Positions 51,377-59,905 are shown, counted from the stretch's first letter. The stretch: DNA of 64,000 bases from Verrucomicrobiia bacterium (GCA_028687435.1 JAQUAF010000002.1:148021-212020), one strand, 5' to 3'. Notes: generated by a model from the letters alone, not told the origin. Made by a program: numbers and translations.

Positions 51377-53148
51377 ATACTGAACGCTGGCAGATTACGG
51401 TTGGGTTGGGATCCTGTGGCGTGGCGGCCGGCGCCGGAGCGCTGTATGAACAGTTGGAGAAGACAGCGGATCACAAGCGGGTGGAATTGAAGAAAACCGG
51501 GTGCGCCGGCATTTGCCACCGGGAACCCATGCTCGAGGTGGCGTCACCCGGAGGCGGGAGATGGACGTATGTTCATCTGACATCCGCCGCCGTGGAGAGG
51601 ATTCTCAGGGAACATGTTGGCGGTGGAAAGCCGGTGGATGACTTCTTGCTGGCCGGGGCGGATCGCAAGGATGCGGTCGAGCGCTATCTGGGCAAGCAAA
51701 AGAAAATTGTTTTGGAAAACTGCGGACGCATTGATCCGGAGTCCATTGACGCTTATGTGGCGGCAGGCGGTTATCAGGCCCTTCGCAAGGTTTTGGAAGG
51801 CATGACTCCCGCGCAGGTGGTCGAAACGGTGACGGCGAGCGGATTGCGCGGTCGTGGCGGCGCCGGTTTTGCCACGGGAGTGAAATGGAAATTTACAGCC
51901 GGCGCCCAGGGAAGTCCCAAGTATATGGTATGCAACGGTGACGAAGGCGATCCAGGGGCGTTTATGGATCGCAGCGTGCTGGAAAGCGATCCCCACCGGG
52001 TGATTGAAGGCATGTTGATTGCGGGATATGCCATTGGCGCTTCGGTTGGATTTTTCTACGTCCGGGCGGAATATCCCCTGGCCGTCAAGCGAATCCACAT
52101 GGCCATCCGCGCGGCCACGGAGAAGGGAATTTTGGGCGGCAAGGTCATGGGTTTTCCATTTGCCTTTGAAATCCAGGTGCGCGAAGGCGCCGGCGCCTTT
52201 GTTTGCGGAGAGGAAACCGCCCTGTTGCAGTCCATCGAGGGCGAACGCGGCATGCCTCGTCTTCGTCCTCCTTTTCCCGCGATCAAGGGACTGTGGGGCA
52301 AGCCGACCACGATCAATAATGTCGAGACACTGGCCAATATCCCGTGGATCATCCGGCAGGGAGCTGCGGCTTTTGCGGCCATGGGCACTGAGAAAAGCAA
52401 GGGCACCAAGGTCTTTGCGCTGGCGGGAAAGATCAAGCACGGTGGTTTGGTGGAGGTGCCGATGGGCATTACCATGCGCGAAATCGTGGAGGAGATCGGC
52501 GGGGGCAGCCCTTCCGGTCTTCCGGTCAAGGCGGTGCAGACGGGAGGGCCCAGCGGCGGTTGCATTCCCGCGAGCCTGTTCTCGACCCGCATTGATTACG
52601 ATGAGTTGAACCGCACCGGGGCGATCATGGGATCGGGCGGAATGGTGGTGATGGATGAAAGTTCCTGCATGGTGGACATTGCCAAGTTTTTTCTCGGATT
52701 CACCACTCGCGAGTCCTGCGGCAAATGCACCTTCTGCCGCATCGGCACCAAACGAATGCTGGAAATCCTGACCCGCTTCACCGAGGGGAAGGGGAGCGAG
52801 GAGGATTTGAAACTGTTGGAGGAACTCGCGGTGAAGGTGAAGGCGACATCTCTTTGCGGTTTGGGGCAAACCGCCCCCAATCCGGTGTTGACCACCTTGC
52901 GCTATTTCCGTCACGAATACGAGGCCCATATCCGCGAAAAACGGTGCCCGGCCAAAGCGTGCAAGGCGCTGTTGACCTATGCCGTGGATGCAAAGGCGTG
53001 CACGGGTTGCACGGTTTGCGCCCGCAAATGCCCGGCTGGGGCGATCAGCGGCGAAAGGAAAAAACCGCATCTTATTGACAGGGAGCGCTGCACCCGTTGC
53101 GGCATTTGCGCCACAGCATGCAAGTTCAAGGCCATTGAAGTTTCCTGA
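51373..53148 (+). CDS. nuoF: NuoF-like FMN/NADH subunit with C-terminal 2x[4Fe-4S] ferredoxin domain
   Basis: 591 residues. It has an N-terminal thioredoxin-like domain (GLGSCGVAAGAGALYEQL; KKTGCAGICHREPMLEV), the NADH/FMN-binding core (RGRGGAGFATGVKWKF, GDEGDPGAFMDRSVLESDPH), the [4Fe-4S] site (SCGKCTFCRIGTKRML, with SLCGLGQTAPNPV further on), and a C-terminal two-cluster ferredoxin (CTGCTVCARKCPAGAI; CTRCGICATACKFKAIEV). This long form is typical of electron-bifurcating hydrogenases (HydB/HndC), NAD-dependent formate dehydrogenases and similar complexes, rather than plain respiratory NuoF. No catalytic subunit is encoded within 10 kb, so the electron acceptor or donor is unknown. Confidence 0.92.
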   Translation: MNTERWQITVGLGSCGVAAGAGALYEQLEKTADHKRVELKKTGCAGICHREPMLEVASPGGGRWTYVHLTSAAVERILREHVGGGKPVDDFLLAGADRKDAVERYLGKQKKIVLENCGRIDPESIDAYVAAGGYQALRKVLEGMTPAQVVETVTASGLRGRGGAGFATGVKWKFTAGAQGSPKYMVCNGDEGDPGAFMDRSVLESDPHRVIEGMLIAGYAIGASVGFFYVRAEYPLAVKRIHMAIRAATEKGILGGKVMGFPFAFEIQVREGAGAFVCGEETALLQSIEGERGMPRLRPPFPAIKGLWGKPTTINNVETLANIPWIIRQGAAAFAAMGTEKSKGTKVFALAGKIKHGGLVEVPMGITMREIVEEIGGGSPSGLPVKAVQTGGPSGGCIPASLFSTRIDYDELNRTGAIMGSGGMVVMDESSCMVDIAKFFLGFTTRESCGKCTFCRIGTKRMLEILTRFTEGKGSEEDLKLLEELAVKVKATSLCGLGQTAPNPVLTTLRYFRHEYEAHIREKRCPAKACKALLTYAVDAKACTGCTVCARKCPAGAISGERKKPHLIDRERCTRCGICATACKFKAIEVS

Positions 53149-53263
53149 AAACGCGCCTTGTTCCGGGAGATCGTAAGAAAGTGCAGTCAAATCCCCGTTT
53201 TGTGCAGTTGTGGGTGTTGTCCGGTGTGGTAGGTTTTGGAAAAGTTTTTTTGGGGAAACGACC

Positions 53264-55306
53264 ATGACGACTGAATTGAGACTTGAGACTTGCCGGATGA
53301 TATCCGCCGCGTTGGGCGGGGAAAGCCCGTTGCCGCCGTTGCATCCGCCGGTGGGGTTTGCGGCGGGCATGAAGGTGGACGCAAGCGTGCCGGCGGAAAG
53401 ACAGAAGGTTTTGGGGTATGGATTGAACACCCGTTGCCTGCCCTATGGTTTGCAAGACGACTATGGCCGGACGAGGGCGGAACATGAATTCAAGACGGCG
53501 GTGCTCGAGAATGAGATTTTGAAGGCTGTTTTTTTGTTGGGGTTGGGGGGGCGGTTGTGGTCATTGATTCACAAGCCTTCGGGGCGTGAACTGCTCTATG
53601 TGAATCCCGTGTTGCAACCGGCCAATCTGGCGATTCGCAACGCATGGTTCAGCGGCGGGGTGGAATGGAATGTTTCTTTGCGCGGTCACAGTCCCCATAC
53701 CTGTTCGCCGTTGTTTGCGGCCAGGGTGTTGGATGATGAGGGAACGCCTTTTCTCCGCCTTTATGAATGGGAGAGGTTGCGCGGAGTGCCTTATCAAATG
53801 GATTTTCATCTTCCTCCGCGATCGCCCTGTCTGCTGGTGAGGACGCGGGTTTTCAATCCGCATGGCCGGGAGATTCCCATGTATTGGTGGTCCAATATCG
53901 CGGTTCCCGAGAGGGAGGATATCCGGGTGCTGACGCCGGCGGACGCGGCGTATCATTTTGACTACAGCAAGATCATGTCCCGTGTGCCGGTTCCCATTCA
54001 CCGGGGGGTGGACACGAGTTATTCAACGAATTTGAGGGATGCGGCGGATTATTTTTACGATCTGCCCGATGGACAGCGGCCATGGATTGCCGCATTGGAT
54101 CGCGAGGGGCGGGGGTTGATCCAAGTGTCCACTGCGGCGTTGCGCGGGCGCAAGCTTTTCGCATGGGGAGTGGGCGATGGGGGGCAAAATTGGCAGAAGT
54201 TTCTTTCGGATGGCAAGTCGCCTTACATTGAGATTCAGGCCGGATTGTTGCCCACCCAGTATGAATGCAAGGCCATGCCGGCGAAGTCGGAGTGGAGTTG
54301 GATGGAGGCTTACGGCTTGATGGAAGCCGGAGCGGAAAAAGTTCATTCCAAGGATTGGGGGATTGCCAGACAGGAGGTCGGGAAGCGCTTGGAGGAGTTG
54401 CTGCCGGAGGCTGAATTGGAGGAACGCTTGAGCCGGACAGCGGCCGCCGCAAACCGGGCGCCTGTGGAAATCATCCAGCGGGGATCTGGATGGGGCGCGT
54501 TGGAACTGTGCCGCAGGGAAAAGGCCGGACTGGCGCCGTTTTGCCCAAAGGCGCTGGTGTTTGACAAGGCTTCCATTGGAACGCTTGAAAAACCATGGCT
54601 TGAGTTGTTGGAAAAAGGCGTATTGCCGGAACGGGCCGGGCAAGAGCCGCCCGACTCATGGATGATCCAGGAGGAATGGCAGGCGATTTTGGCGAAGTCG
54701 GCTGAACAGGGGCGCGGAGATCATTGGTTGAGCTGGCTGCATTTGGGGGTGATGGAATATGAGAGGAGTGCGAGGGATGCCGCGCGCGCCGCATGGGAAA
54801 AATCCCTTGTCCGGAAACGAAACGCGTGGGCGCTCCGGAATCTGGCTGTTTTGGCTGGCGACGAAAAACGTCTTGGCGAGGCGGCTGATTTGAGCCTGGA
54901 GGCATTGAGAATGACGCCCGGTGTCATGCCGCTTTTGCTGGAAACCCTTCGCGCATTGCTTGACGCGGGGCGGAACCAGGAGGTTTTGGATTTGATCGGA
55001 AAGCAGCCGCCCATGAGACAGGAGTATGGGCGTGTGCAGGCCTACAAGGCCTGTGCATTGATGGAATTGGGCGATTTGGACAAGGCCGGGGCGATTCTGA
55101 TGAGCGGTTTGGAGGTGGCTGGGCTTCGGGAGGGAGAGATTGCGCTTTCGGATCTTTGGTATTCCATCCAGGAGCGTCGTCTTGCCAAACGTCAGGGAAG
55201 TCCGGTTACGGATGAGTTGAAGCGGCGCATTCGCGAGGAAATGCCCCTGCCCATGGCGCTGGATTTCCGGATGTCAGAAGTGAGGGTGAAGAAAACAGGC
55301 GTTTAG
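53264..55306 (+). CDS. DUF5107-family protein with C-terminal tetratricopeptide-type repeats
   Basis: About 680 residues. The N-terminal 350 residues match DUF5107: YGRTRAEHEFKTAVLENEIL, FLLGLGGRLWSLIHKPSGRE, YVNPVLQPANLAIRNAWFSG, and EWNVSLRGHSPHTCSPLF, the last like an aldose-epimerase/GH-like galactose-binding sandwich. The C-terminal 250 residues are helix repeats (AARAAWEKSLVRKRNAWALR; LGEAADLSLEALRMTPG), probably TPR. This pair of domains is common in Bacteroidota, Lentisphaerota and others next to sugar-use genes, and no reaction is established. Cytoplasmic by lack of a signal. The ATG at 53264 has GGGGAAA ahead of it. It is followed convergently by the URO-D gene. Confidence 0.75.
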   Translation: MTTELRLETCRMISAALGGESPLPPLHPPVGFAAGMKVDASVPAERQKVLGYGLNTRCLPYGLQDDYGRTRAEHEFKTAVLENEILKAVFLLGLGGRLWSLIHKPSGRELLYVNPVLQPANLAIRNAWFSGGVEWNVSLRGHSPHTCSPLFAARVLDDEGTPFLRLYEWERLRGVPYQMDFHLPPRSPCLLVRTRVFNPHGREIPMYWWSNIAVPEREDIRVLTPADAAYHFDYSKIMSRVPVPIHRGVDTSYSTNLRDAADYFYDLPDGQRPWIAALDREGRGLIQVSTAALRGRKLFAWGVGDGGQNWQKFLSDGKSPYIEIQAGLLPTQYECKAMPAKSEWSWMEAYGLMEAGAEKVHSKDWGIARQEVGKRLEELLPEAELEERLSRTAAAANRAPVEIIQRGSGWGALELCRREKAGLAPFCPKALVFDKASIGTLEKPWLELLEKGVLPERAGQEPPDSWMIQEEWQAILAKSAEQGRGDHWLSWLHLGVMEYERSARDAARAAWEKSLVRKRNAWALRNLAVLAGDEKRLGEAADLSLEALRMTPGVMPLLLETLRALLDAGRNQEVLDLIGKQPPMRQEYGRVQAYKACALMELGDLDKAGAILMSGLEVAGLREGEIALSDLWYSIQERRLAKRQGSPVTDELKRRIREEMPLPMALDFRMSEVRVKKTGV

Positions 55307-55356
55307 GCTGGAGACTGTCAGGTTAAGAATGGTCCTCAATGGCAATTCATGAATGG

Positions 55357-56439
55357 TTATTTCATCCCAAAGGTTTTTTCCTTGAGATCGAGGTAGTAGA
55401 GATAGTTTTCCCATGAGACATCGGGCGGGCATCGGTGATCGCAGAAGGGGATGCAGCCGCCCCGTTCCACGAGGGGAACGAGCGATTTCATATAGGCGTC
55501 GATGGCCTTGGGACCCCTGGCCATTTCCACTTTGTTGAAGCCGCCCATGATGCGAAGGTCGTTGCCGTATTCCTTGAGCAATTCGCCCGGGTGGCAGCAG
55601 CAGAGGACTTCAAACGGGAACAGGCAGTTGATGCCGCAGGCGAGAAAATCCTTCAGGATGGGGCGGACGTCGCCGTCGCAGTCGGTGTACCAAAGGTCGA
55701 TGCCGTGTTTTTGAAGCCGCGCGCCGATGCGTTTGTAGCGGGGCACAACCATCTTGCGGAAAAATTCCACCGAAACCAGCGGGCCATTTTTGAAGCAAAT
55801 GTCTTCCCATCCGCAGGCGTAGTCGAACTGCATGTGGGGGAGAACGGCGTCCAGATGGTTTTCAATCAGCACGCAGGCGGTTTCGATCATGTCCTCCACC
55901 ATTTCGGGATAATCATAGATGGCATAGCTGAGACCTTCCACGGTGAGCAAATCCCGGACCACTCCGATCATGGATCCGGTATAGATTCCCAATGGATAAT
56001 CCCGATTGTCCGGATGTTTTTTCTTCAATGCGGCCACATCGGGTTTGCGGACCGGATGGTCCGGATTGAGATGCTTCTGACGGGCTTTTTTCCAATCCTC
56101 CGGCGTCTTGATGATGGAGCCGAGATAGTGGGGGATGGTGCTGTGGGCGTCTTTGGGCACTTCGCAAATGAGGCCGTTGGTGTCGAGGATGGTTTGGGTG
56201 GTGGCGGTTTCCGAAAGGACTTTGCGTTCAAAGCCCGGACAGATCCAGGTGTTGCCAGTGACAACTTCCATGCGGTCGAAATTGAAAAACCGATTGGCTT
56301 CATCCTCGGTTTTGATGCCGTTTTCAATGAAACCGGGCCATTGCTCATAGTTTTCAGCCCAATAGCCGAACTCGCGGTTGAAGCACCGGTCAATCGGCCG
56401 GTAGTGCATTTGGTTGTTGAAGCGCTCGCGGTCGCTCAT
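55357..56439 (-). CDS. Uroporphyrinogen decarboxylase-fold (URO-D superfamily) protein
   Basis: About 360 residues. It begins SDRERFNNQMHYRPIDRCF, the N-terminus of the URO-D-like group in PVC and clostridial genomes. TIM-barrel segments include SMIGVVRDLLTVEGLSYAIY, MQFDYACGWEDICFKNGPLV, LWYTDCDGDVRPILKDFLAC, INCLFPFEVL and a final GGCIPFCDHRCPPDVSWENY. In this superfamily true HemE makes coproporphyrinogen, while others are methyltransferases acting on corrinoid proteins. The late Cys-rich C-P-x-D end and the absence of heme genes favour the methyltransferase-like or unknown branch. Divergent from the AraC regulator across a 153-base region. The ATG at 56439 is preferred over 56478 and 56511. 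Confidence 0.78.
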   Translation of the reverse strand: MSDRERFNNQMHYRPIDRCFNREFGYWAENYEQWPGFIENGIKTEDEANRFFNFDRMEVVTGNTWICPGFERKVLSETATTQTILDTNGLICEVPKDAHSTIPHYLGSIIKTPEDWKKARQKHLNPDHPVRKPDVAALKKKHPDNRDYPLGIYTGSMIGVVRDLLTVEGLSYAIYDYPEMVEDMIETACVLIENHLDAVLPHMQFDYACGWEDICFKNGPLVSVEFFRKMVVPRYKRIGARLQKHGIDLWYTDCDGDVRPILKDFLACGINCLFPFEVLCCCHPGELLKEYGNDLRIMGGFNKVEMARGPKAIDAYMKSLVPLVERGGCIPFCDHRCPPDVSWENYLYYLDLKEKTFGMK

Positions 56440-56592
56440 GGCGCTTTTCCATTTTTGGCGGATGGGTTGGGGAGGCATAAGATGGTGAAAGTTTAAACTG
56501 ATTATGCACAATTTACCTGCTTTTATATGAGATGCAATGGACGTTTTGATGTTTTAAATGGACTATTTTACTTTTTTTTATAAAATGAGTGG

Positions 56593-57477
56593 GTGAAAGA
56601 AATCGAGATCAGAAAGCCGTCTGGGAACCAGGCTTTTGGTTTTGCGCCAGCATTGATCAATGACATGAAATCCATGCCGGTGGTGCGGGATCTGTATTGC
56701 GTGGCGGTCGGGTCCTATTTGAATTTGGTGGAGCATGACATTGACCGACCCCAGGGCCGGCCGGATGATCTCTTCATTTATTGTGTGGGAGGGAAGGGAT
56801 TTGGAACCGTGGGGGGGCGGCGGTATGAATTGCGGAAAGGGGATGCGATTTTTTTTCCGGCCGGACGGCCTCATGCCTATGGCGCGGACCCGGGGGATCC
56901 CTACAAGATTTATTGGTTTCATTTTGCGGGGAGGGCGGTTCCCGACTATTTGCGGTTGATGGAGGTTGCGGAAAATCGTCCGCTGCTTTACCTGCCCGAC
57001 CCGGAGGCTCTCATACCCGCTTTTGTGGAGTTGCAGCAATATGTGGTGAAGGGGGCTTCGCGGGCGGATTTTCTGTCCATCACGGCGCATCTGTCGCGTT
57101 TTCTGGCGCTGGTGAATTTGCGGCGGCAGGCGGCCGCGCCGCGGGCGCGTTCGGTGGATGAGAATTTGACGCGAACGATCGGGTACATGAGGGAACATGT
57201 GGAGAGTCATTTGAAGTTGGGGGAATTGGCGCAAATGGCGGGGTTGTCGATCACCCACTACAGCGCCTTGTTCCGGCGAAAAACCGGTTTTGCGCCGGTG
57301 GATTATTTCATCCGGCTCAGGATGCAGCGCGCCTGCCGGTTGTTGGCCGCAACCCGGGATCGGGTGCAGGATGTCGCGCGACAGATGGGGTATGAAGACG
57401 TTTATTATTTTTCCCGCTTGTTCAGCAGGGTGATGGGCACATCGCCTGGACGGTACCGCCGGATGCCGAAGGGATGA
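56593..57477 (+). CDS. AraC-family transcriptional regulator
   Basis: 294 residues. A cupin-like sensor (FIYCVGGKGFGTVGGRRYEL; GDAIFFPAGRPHAYGADPGD, a typical cupin His/Pro pattern) is followed by the AraC DNA-binding domain with two helix-turn-helix motifs: LAQMAGLSITHYSALFRRKT and DVARQMGYEDVYYFSRLFSR, with GTSPGRYRR at the end. The start is a GTG. The gene is divergent from the URO-D-family gene, and the cupin sensor suggests control by a sugar or its derivative. Intergenic sequence (56440-56592) is AT-rich, with no strict palindrome spotted. Confidence 0.9.
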   Translation: MKEIEIRKPSGNQAFGFAPALINDMKSMPVVRDLYCVAVGSYLNLVEHDIDRPQGRPDDLFIYCVGGKGFGTVGGRRYELRKGDAIFFPAGRPHAYGADPGDPYKIYWFHFAGRAVPDYLRLMEVAENRPLLYLPDPEALIPAFVELQQYVVKGASRADFLSITAHLSRFLALVNLRRQAAAPRARSVDENLTRTIGYMREHVESHLKLGELAQMAGLSITHYSALFRRKTGFAPVDYFIRLRMQRACRLLAATRDRVQDVARQMGYEDVYYFSRLFSRVMGTSPGRYRRMPKG

Positions 57478-57526
57478 GGGCGGGATTTTGCGCCGGGAAC
57501 CGGTCTGATTTCCACAGCGGCGCGGG

Positions 57527-58441
57527 TTATTTTGCCAGCAGTTCGAGAAGATGAAGGGTGGTTTTGCCAATGGCGCGCAGGCTTTCGGCGCTGATTTTAT
57601 CCATGGAGTCGTCGGGGGTGTGCCACCATCGGTTTTGCGGGCCGTATTGAAAATCGATCAGGCAGATGGAGGGAATGCCCCGCTGTTTGAAAGGGACATG
57701 ATCGTCAAGCAACTCATGGTCCATCAGGCTGAAAAGATCCCGGCAACCGGCAAGCCGGGCGGCTTCCAAAACCTTTGCCGCCAGGCCGGGTTCGCCGCGG
57801 GAAATTTCGACATTCAGATCCCTGTCACCGATCATGTCCAAAAGAATCATGGCCTTGGCGCGAGACGTGTCCCTGCCCAGATTTGCCGCGCAATGGCGCG
57901 ATCCATAGAGACCGTCTGCCGCGTCATATTCCCGGAAGGCTTCTTCGCCGTCGAAGAACATAAGCGTAACATCGGTTGAGCCCAGCGCCTGGGGATTCAA
58001 TGAGAGAATCCGTCCTATTTCCAGCAATGTGGCGGTGCTGGAAGCGCTGTCGTTGGCGCCGACAAAACGTTGTTTGGGAAACCATTTGGTGTCGTAATGG
58101 GAGCCGAGAATGATGAGCGGATGGGGTCTGGCGAACAGGGAGGATTTGCCGGGCAGGGTGGCCATCAGGTTCGTAAATTGGATCGGGCCGGTTGGTGTGT
58201 TGGCTTGGAAGGATTGTTCCCTGGTTTTGATTCCATGGCGGCGGAGTTCTTCCGAAAGATACTGGCGGGCGAGTTGGATTCCGGTTGAGCCTGGCGGACG
58301 GGGGCCGAACGACACCTGTTTTTCCACATGCGCGAAAGCGCGGGCGGCGTCGAACTGGTCTGCCAGCGGTCCCTTTTGCGCATGCAGGACGAAGAAGGGC
58401 CAGAGACAGAAGATCCAGCCGGCTTGAATTTTGCAAGGCAT
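57527..58441 (-). CDS. M28-family metalloprotein, glutaminyl-peptide cyclotransferase-like
   Basis: 304 residues with an exported N-terminus (GWIFCLWPFFVLHAQ). The M28 fold shows the metal ligands His115 (LGSHYDTKW), Asp131 (GANDSAS), Glu166/167 (FFDGEEAFREYDAADGLYGS) and His274 (NRWWHTPDDSMDKIS). The order FFDGEEA, then D-x-L-Y-G-S-R-H, and the final WHTPDDSMDKIS closely follows human glutaminyl cyclase rather than a generic aminopeptidase. The reaction would turn N-terminal Gln into pyroglutamate on exported peptides or proteins. An aminopeptidase role remains possible. It lies 3 bases downstream of parB on the same strand. Confidence 0.8.
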   Translation of the reverse strand: MPCKIQAGWIFCLWPFFVLHAQKGPLADQFDAARAFAHVEKQVSFGPRPPGSTGIQLARQYLSEELRRHGIKTREQSFQANTPTGPIQFTNLMATLPGKSSLFARPHPLIILGSHYDTKWFPKQRFVGANDSASSTATLLEIGRILSLNPQALGSTDVTLMFFDGEEAFREYDAADGLYGSRHCAANLGRDTSRAKAMILLDMIGDRDLNVEISRGEPGLAAKVLEAARLAGCRDLFSLMDHELLDDHVPFKQRGIPSICLIDFQYGPQNRWWHTPDDSMDKISAESLRAIGKTTLHLLELLAK

Positions 58442-58444
58442 GTT

Positions 58445-59419
58445 TTATCCAAGCTTGATCTGTAGAATTTCGAGCAAACGGTCGAGATCGGTGGGTGTGT
58501 AATAGAAAACCTCCACCCGTCCTCCATTGCCGCTGGCATGCAGGCAAACCTTGGTTCCGAGCTTTTGCTGGATGGCGTCCTGAATCACTTGAAGATTGGG
58601 CGGCAGAGGGTGAGGCCCTGTTTTGGGAGAGGCTGTCCCGGACGCCTGCGGTTTGGCGCCGGGTTTATGGCTTTGAGCAAATTGTTCCGCCTGCCGGACA
58701 TTCAAGCCGCGACGGATGATTTCCCGGGCAAAATGGAGCTGCTTTTCCTGATCGGAAAGACTGAGAATGGCTTTGGCATGACCAGGGGTCAGCCGTTTTT
58801 GGGCAAGGTATCCCTGCACCTCGTCGGGCAAATCGAGGAGGCGAAGGGCATTGGCCACGGTGGCGCGTTTCTTGCCGATTTTCACGGCGATTTGTTCCTG
58901 CGTAAGCGAAAAGGAGCTGGTCAGATGTCGATATCCCCGGGCTTCCTCGATGGGGTCGAGGTCTTCCCGTTGAAGGTTTTCGATCAAGGCCAGTTCAAGC
59001 GTTTCTTCATCCGTGGCGTTTTTGACAAGGACGGGAATGGTTTCCAGTCCGAGTTTCTGGCAGGCGCGGAACCGGCGTTCGCCCGCGATGATCTCAAAAT
59101 GCTGGTCGCGAGGGCGGACGGTGATGGGTTGCAAAACGCCTTTTTCGCGAATGGATGAGACCAATTCATCCAAGGGTTCCCCGGTGAAATGGATTCGCGG
59201 CTGGTTGGGATTGGCCTTGATCAGGGAAAGCGGCAACTGCCGGATTCCGGCGTTGTCGGATGATGGGGGCGGGGCGGATGGCGGAACGGGAGGGGTGGAG
59301 GATGTTCTTGCGCCTTGGGCAATGATGTCGGACAACCCGCGGCCCAAGCCGGGCATGGGGCGGGGAGGCATGGTTTTGGAGACGGGTTTGCCGTGTTGAG
59401 TTTTGCCGTGCTTGTGCAT
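58445..59419 (-). CDS. parB: ParB/Spo0J chromosome-partitioning protein
   Basis: About 324 residues. A Pro-rich N-terminal tail (GLGRGLSDII is the typical opening) leads to the ParB nuclease-fold CTPase domain: SLIKANPNQPRIHFTG, then FEIIAGERRFRACQKLGLET with the GERRxRA box. The helix-turn-helix follows (TQEQIAVKIGKKRATVANAL) and a C-terminal dimerisation region ends VEVFYYTPTDLDRLLEIL. ParB loads at parS sites and spreads along DNA. parA does not sit next to it in this window. Possible starts are 59419, 59443 and 59497; I take 59419, but none has a clear ribosome site. Confidence 0.9.
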   Translation of the reverse strand: MHKHGKTQHGKPVSKTMPPRPMPGLGRGLSDIIAQGARTSSTPPVPPSAPPPSSDNAGIRQLPLSLIKANPNQPRIHFTGEPLDELVSSIREKGVLQPITVRPRDQHFEIIAGERRFRACQKLGLETIPVLVKNATDEETLELALIENLQREDLDPIEEARGYRHLTSSFSLTQEQIAVKIGKKRATVANALRLLDLPDEVQGYLAQKRLTPGHAKAILSLSDQEKQLHFAREIIRRGLNVRQAEQFAQSHKPGAKPQASGTASPKTGPHPLPPNLQVIQDAIQQKLGTKVCLHASGNGGRVEVFYYTPTDLDRLLEILQIKLG

Positions 59420-59663
59420 GGGAATGAGCGGTTTTATTGGCATCCGCCGGTTTGCGGATGTCTGACGGGAACATTGCCCAATTGAACCGTCTGGCACAAG
59501 CGCATTTCCGTGGAGACATCTTCAAGGGGTGGGGCTTGGGAAGGGAGGCGCGGGGCTGGTGTGGATGGATGCGTGAACAGGAAAGCGGTCTTTTTCTCTT
59601 GCCACGAATGGAAGCGAAGGATAGAAAACCGGTGATTTTTGTGAGGTATGCCAAGTGTTTGTG

Positions 59664-59703
59664 GGGGTAGGTACCGAAGTGGCCAAACGGGGCAGACTGT
59701 AAA
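59664..59703 (+). pseudogene. Truncated 5' half of tRNA-Tyr (anticodon GTA), candidate integration site
   Basis: A tRNA-Tyr-like sequence runs through the acceptor and D arm (TACCGAAGTGGCCAAACGGG) into the anticodon loop (GCAGACTGTAAA, anticodon GTA). It then stops: the following bases (AACTTGAAACAGGG) cannot pair with GCAGA to close the anticodon stem, and there is no variable arm or T arm downstream. Integrative elements often use the tRNA anticodon loop as the crossover site, so this is read as the junction of host and integrated DNA, with the intact or complementary half probably beyond the right edge. It is not a tRNA split by a group I intron: no 3' exon was found in the next kilobase. 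Confidence 0.6.
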
Positions 59704-59730
59704 ACTTGAAACAGGGTTTTACCCCCATTT

Positions 59731-59799
59731 CTACTCAAGGCTACTCACTTGTTTTTACCTCTGAAAAGTCGGGTTTGGCTTTTCTCCCATTCCTACTCA
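59731..59799 (+). repeat. Three direct copies of CTACTCA beside the tRNA junction (candidate integrase arm sites)
   Basis: CTACTCA occurs at 59731-59737, 59741-59747 and 59793-59799, all in the same direction and just inside the putative element. The first and third are embedded in a longer repeat (CCCATTTCTACTCAA and CCCATTCCTACTCAA, one mismatch). Spaced direct repeats near a recombination core are the usual layout of tyrosine-recombinase arm-binding sites. An inverted pair, GTAAAAC (59699-59705) and GTTTTAC (59716-59722), lies at the junction. Together they suggest an attachment-site arm region. Confidence 0.45.
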
Positions 59800-59822
59800 A
59801 AACCACCGAATTTTCGGCAAGG

Positions 59823-59845
59823 GGTGATAAGGAGGGTGATAAGGA
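59823..59845 (+). repeat. Tandem 12-bp repeat upstream of the first element gene
   Basis: GGTGATAAGGA is repeated with a 12-base period at 59823-59833 and 59835-59845. It lies 60 bases before the start of the first element gene. It could be an operator or iteron. The rest of 59420-59905 shows no gene. Confidence 0.4.
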
Positions 59846-59905
59846 AAGTGTTTGGGTTTTTGGTCGTCCTGTTCTGCCGTCAACCAAAACCAAAGGAACC
59901 AAATC

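Noticed and set aside
51373..51560. Loss of an iron-sulfur ligand in the NuoF N-terminal domain (only one Cys in the first motif)
   Set aside because: A G-x-C-G-x-A-A-G-A type first motif is usual in many long NuoF homologues, so this is not a defect.
59661..59760. Intact tRNA-Tyr or a tRNA with a group I intron
   Set aside because: There is no 3' half of the anticodon stem, no T arm and no 3' exon in the next kilobase.
59460..59900. Protein-coding gene between parB and the first element gene
   Set aside because: Frames here are short, in several phases, and cross the tRNA remnant and direct repeats.
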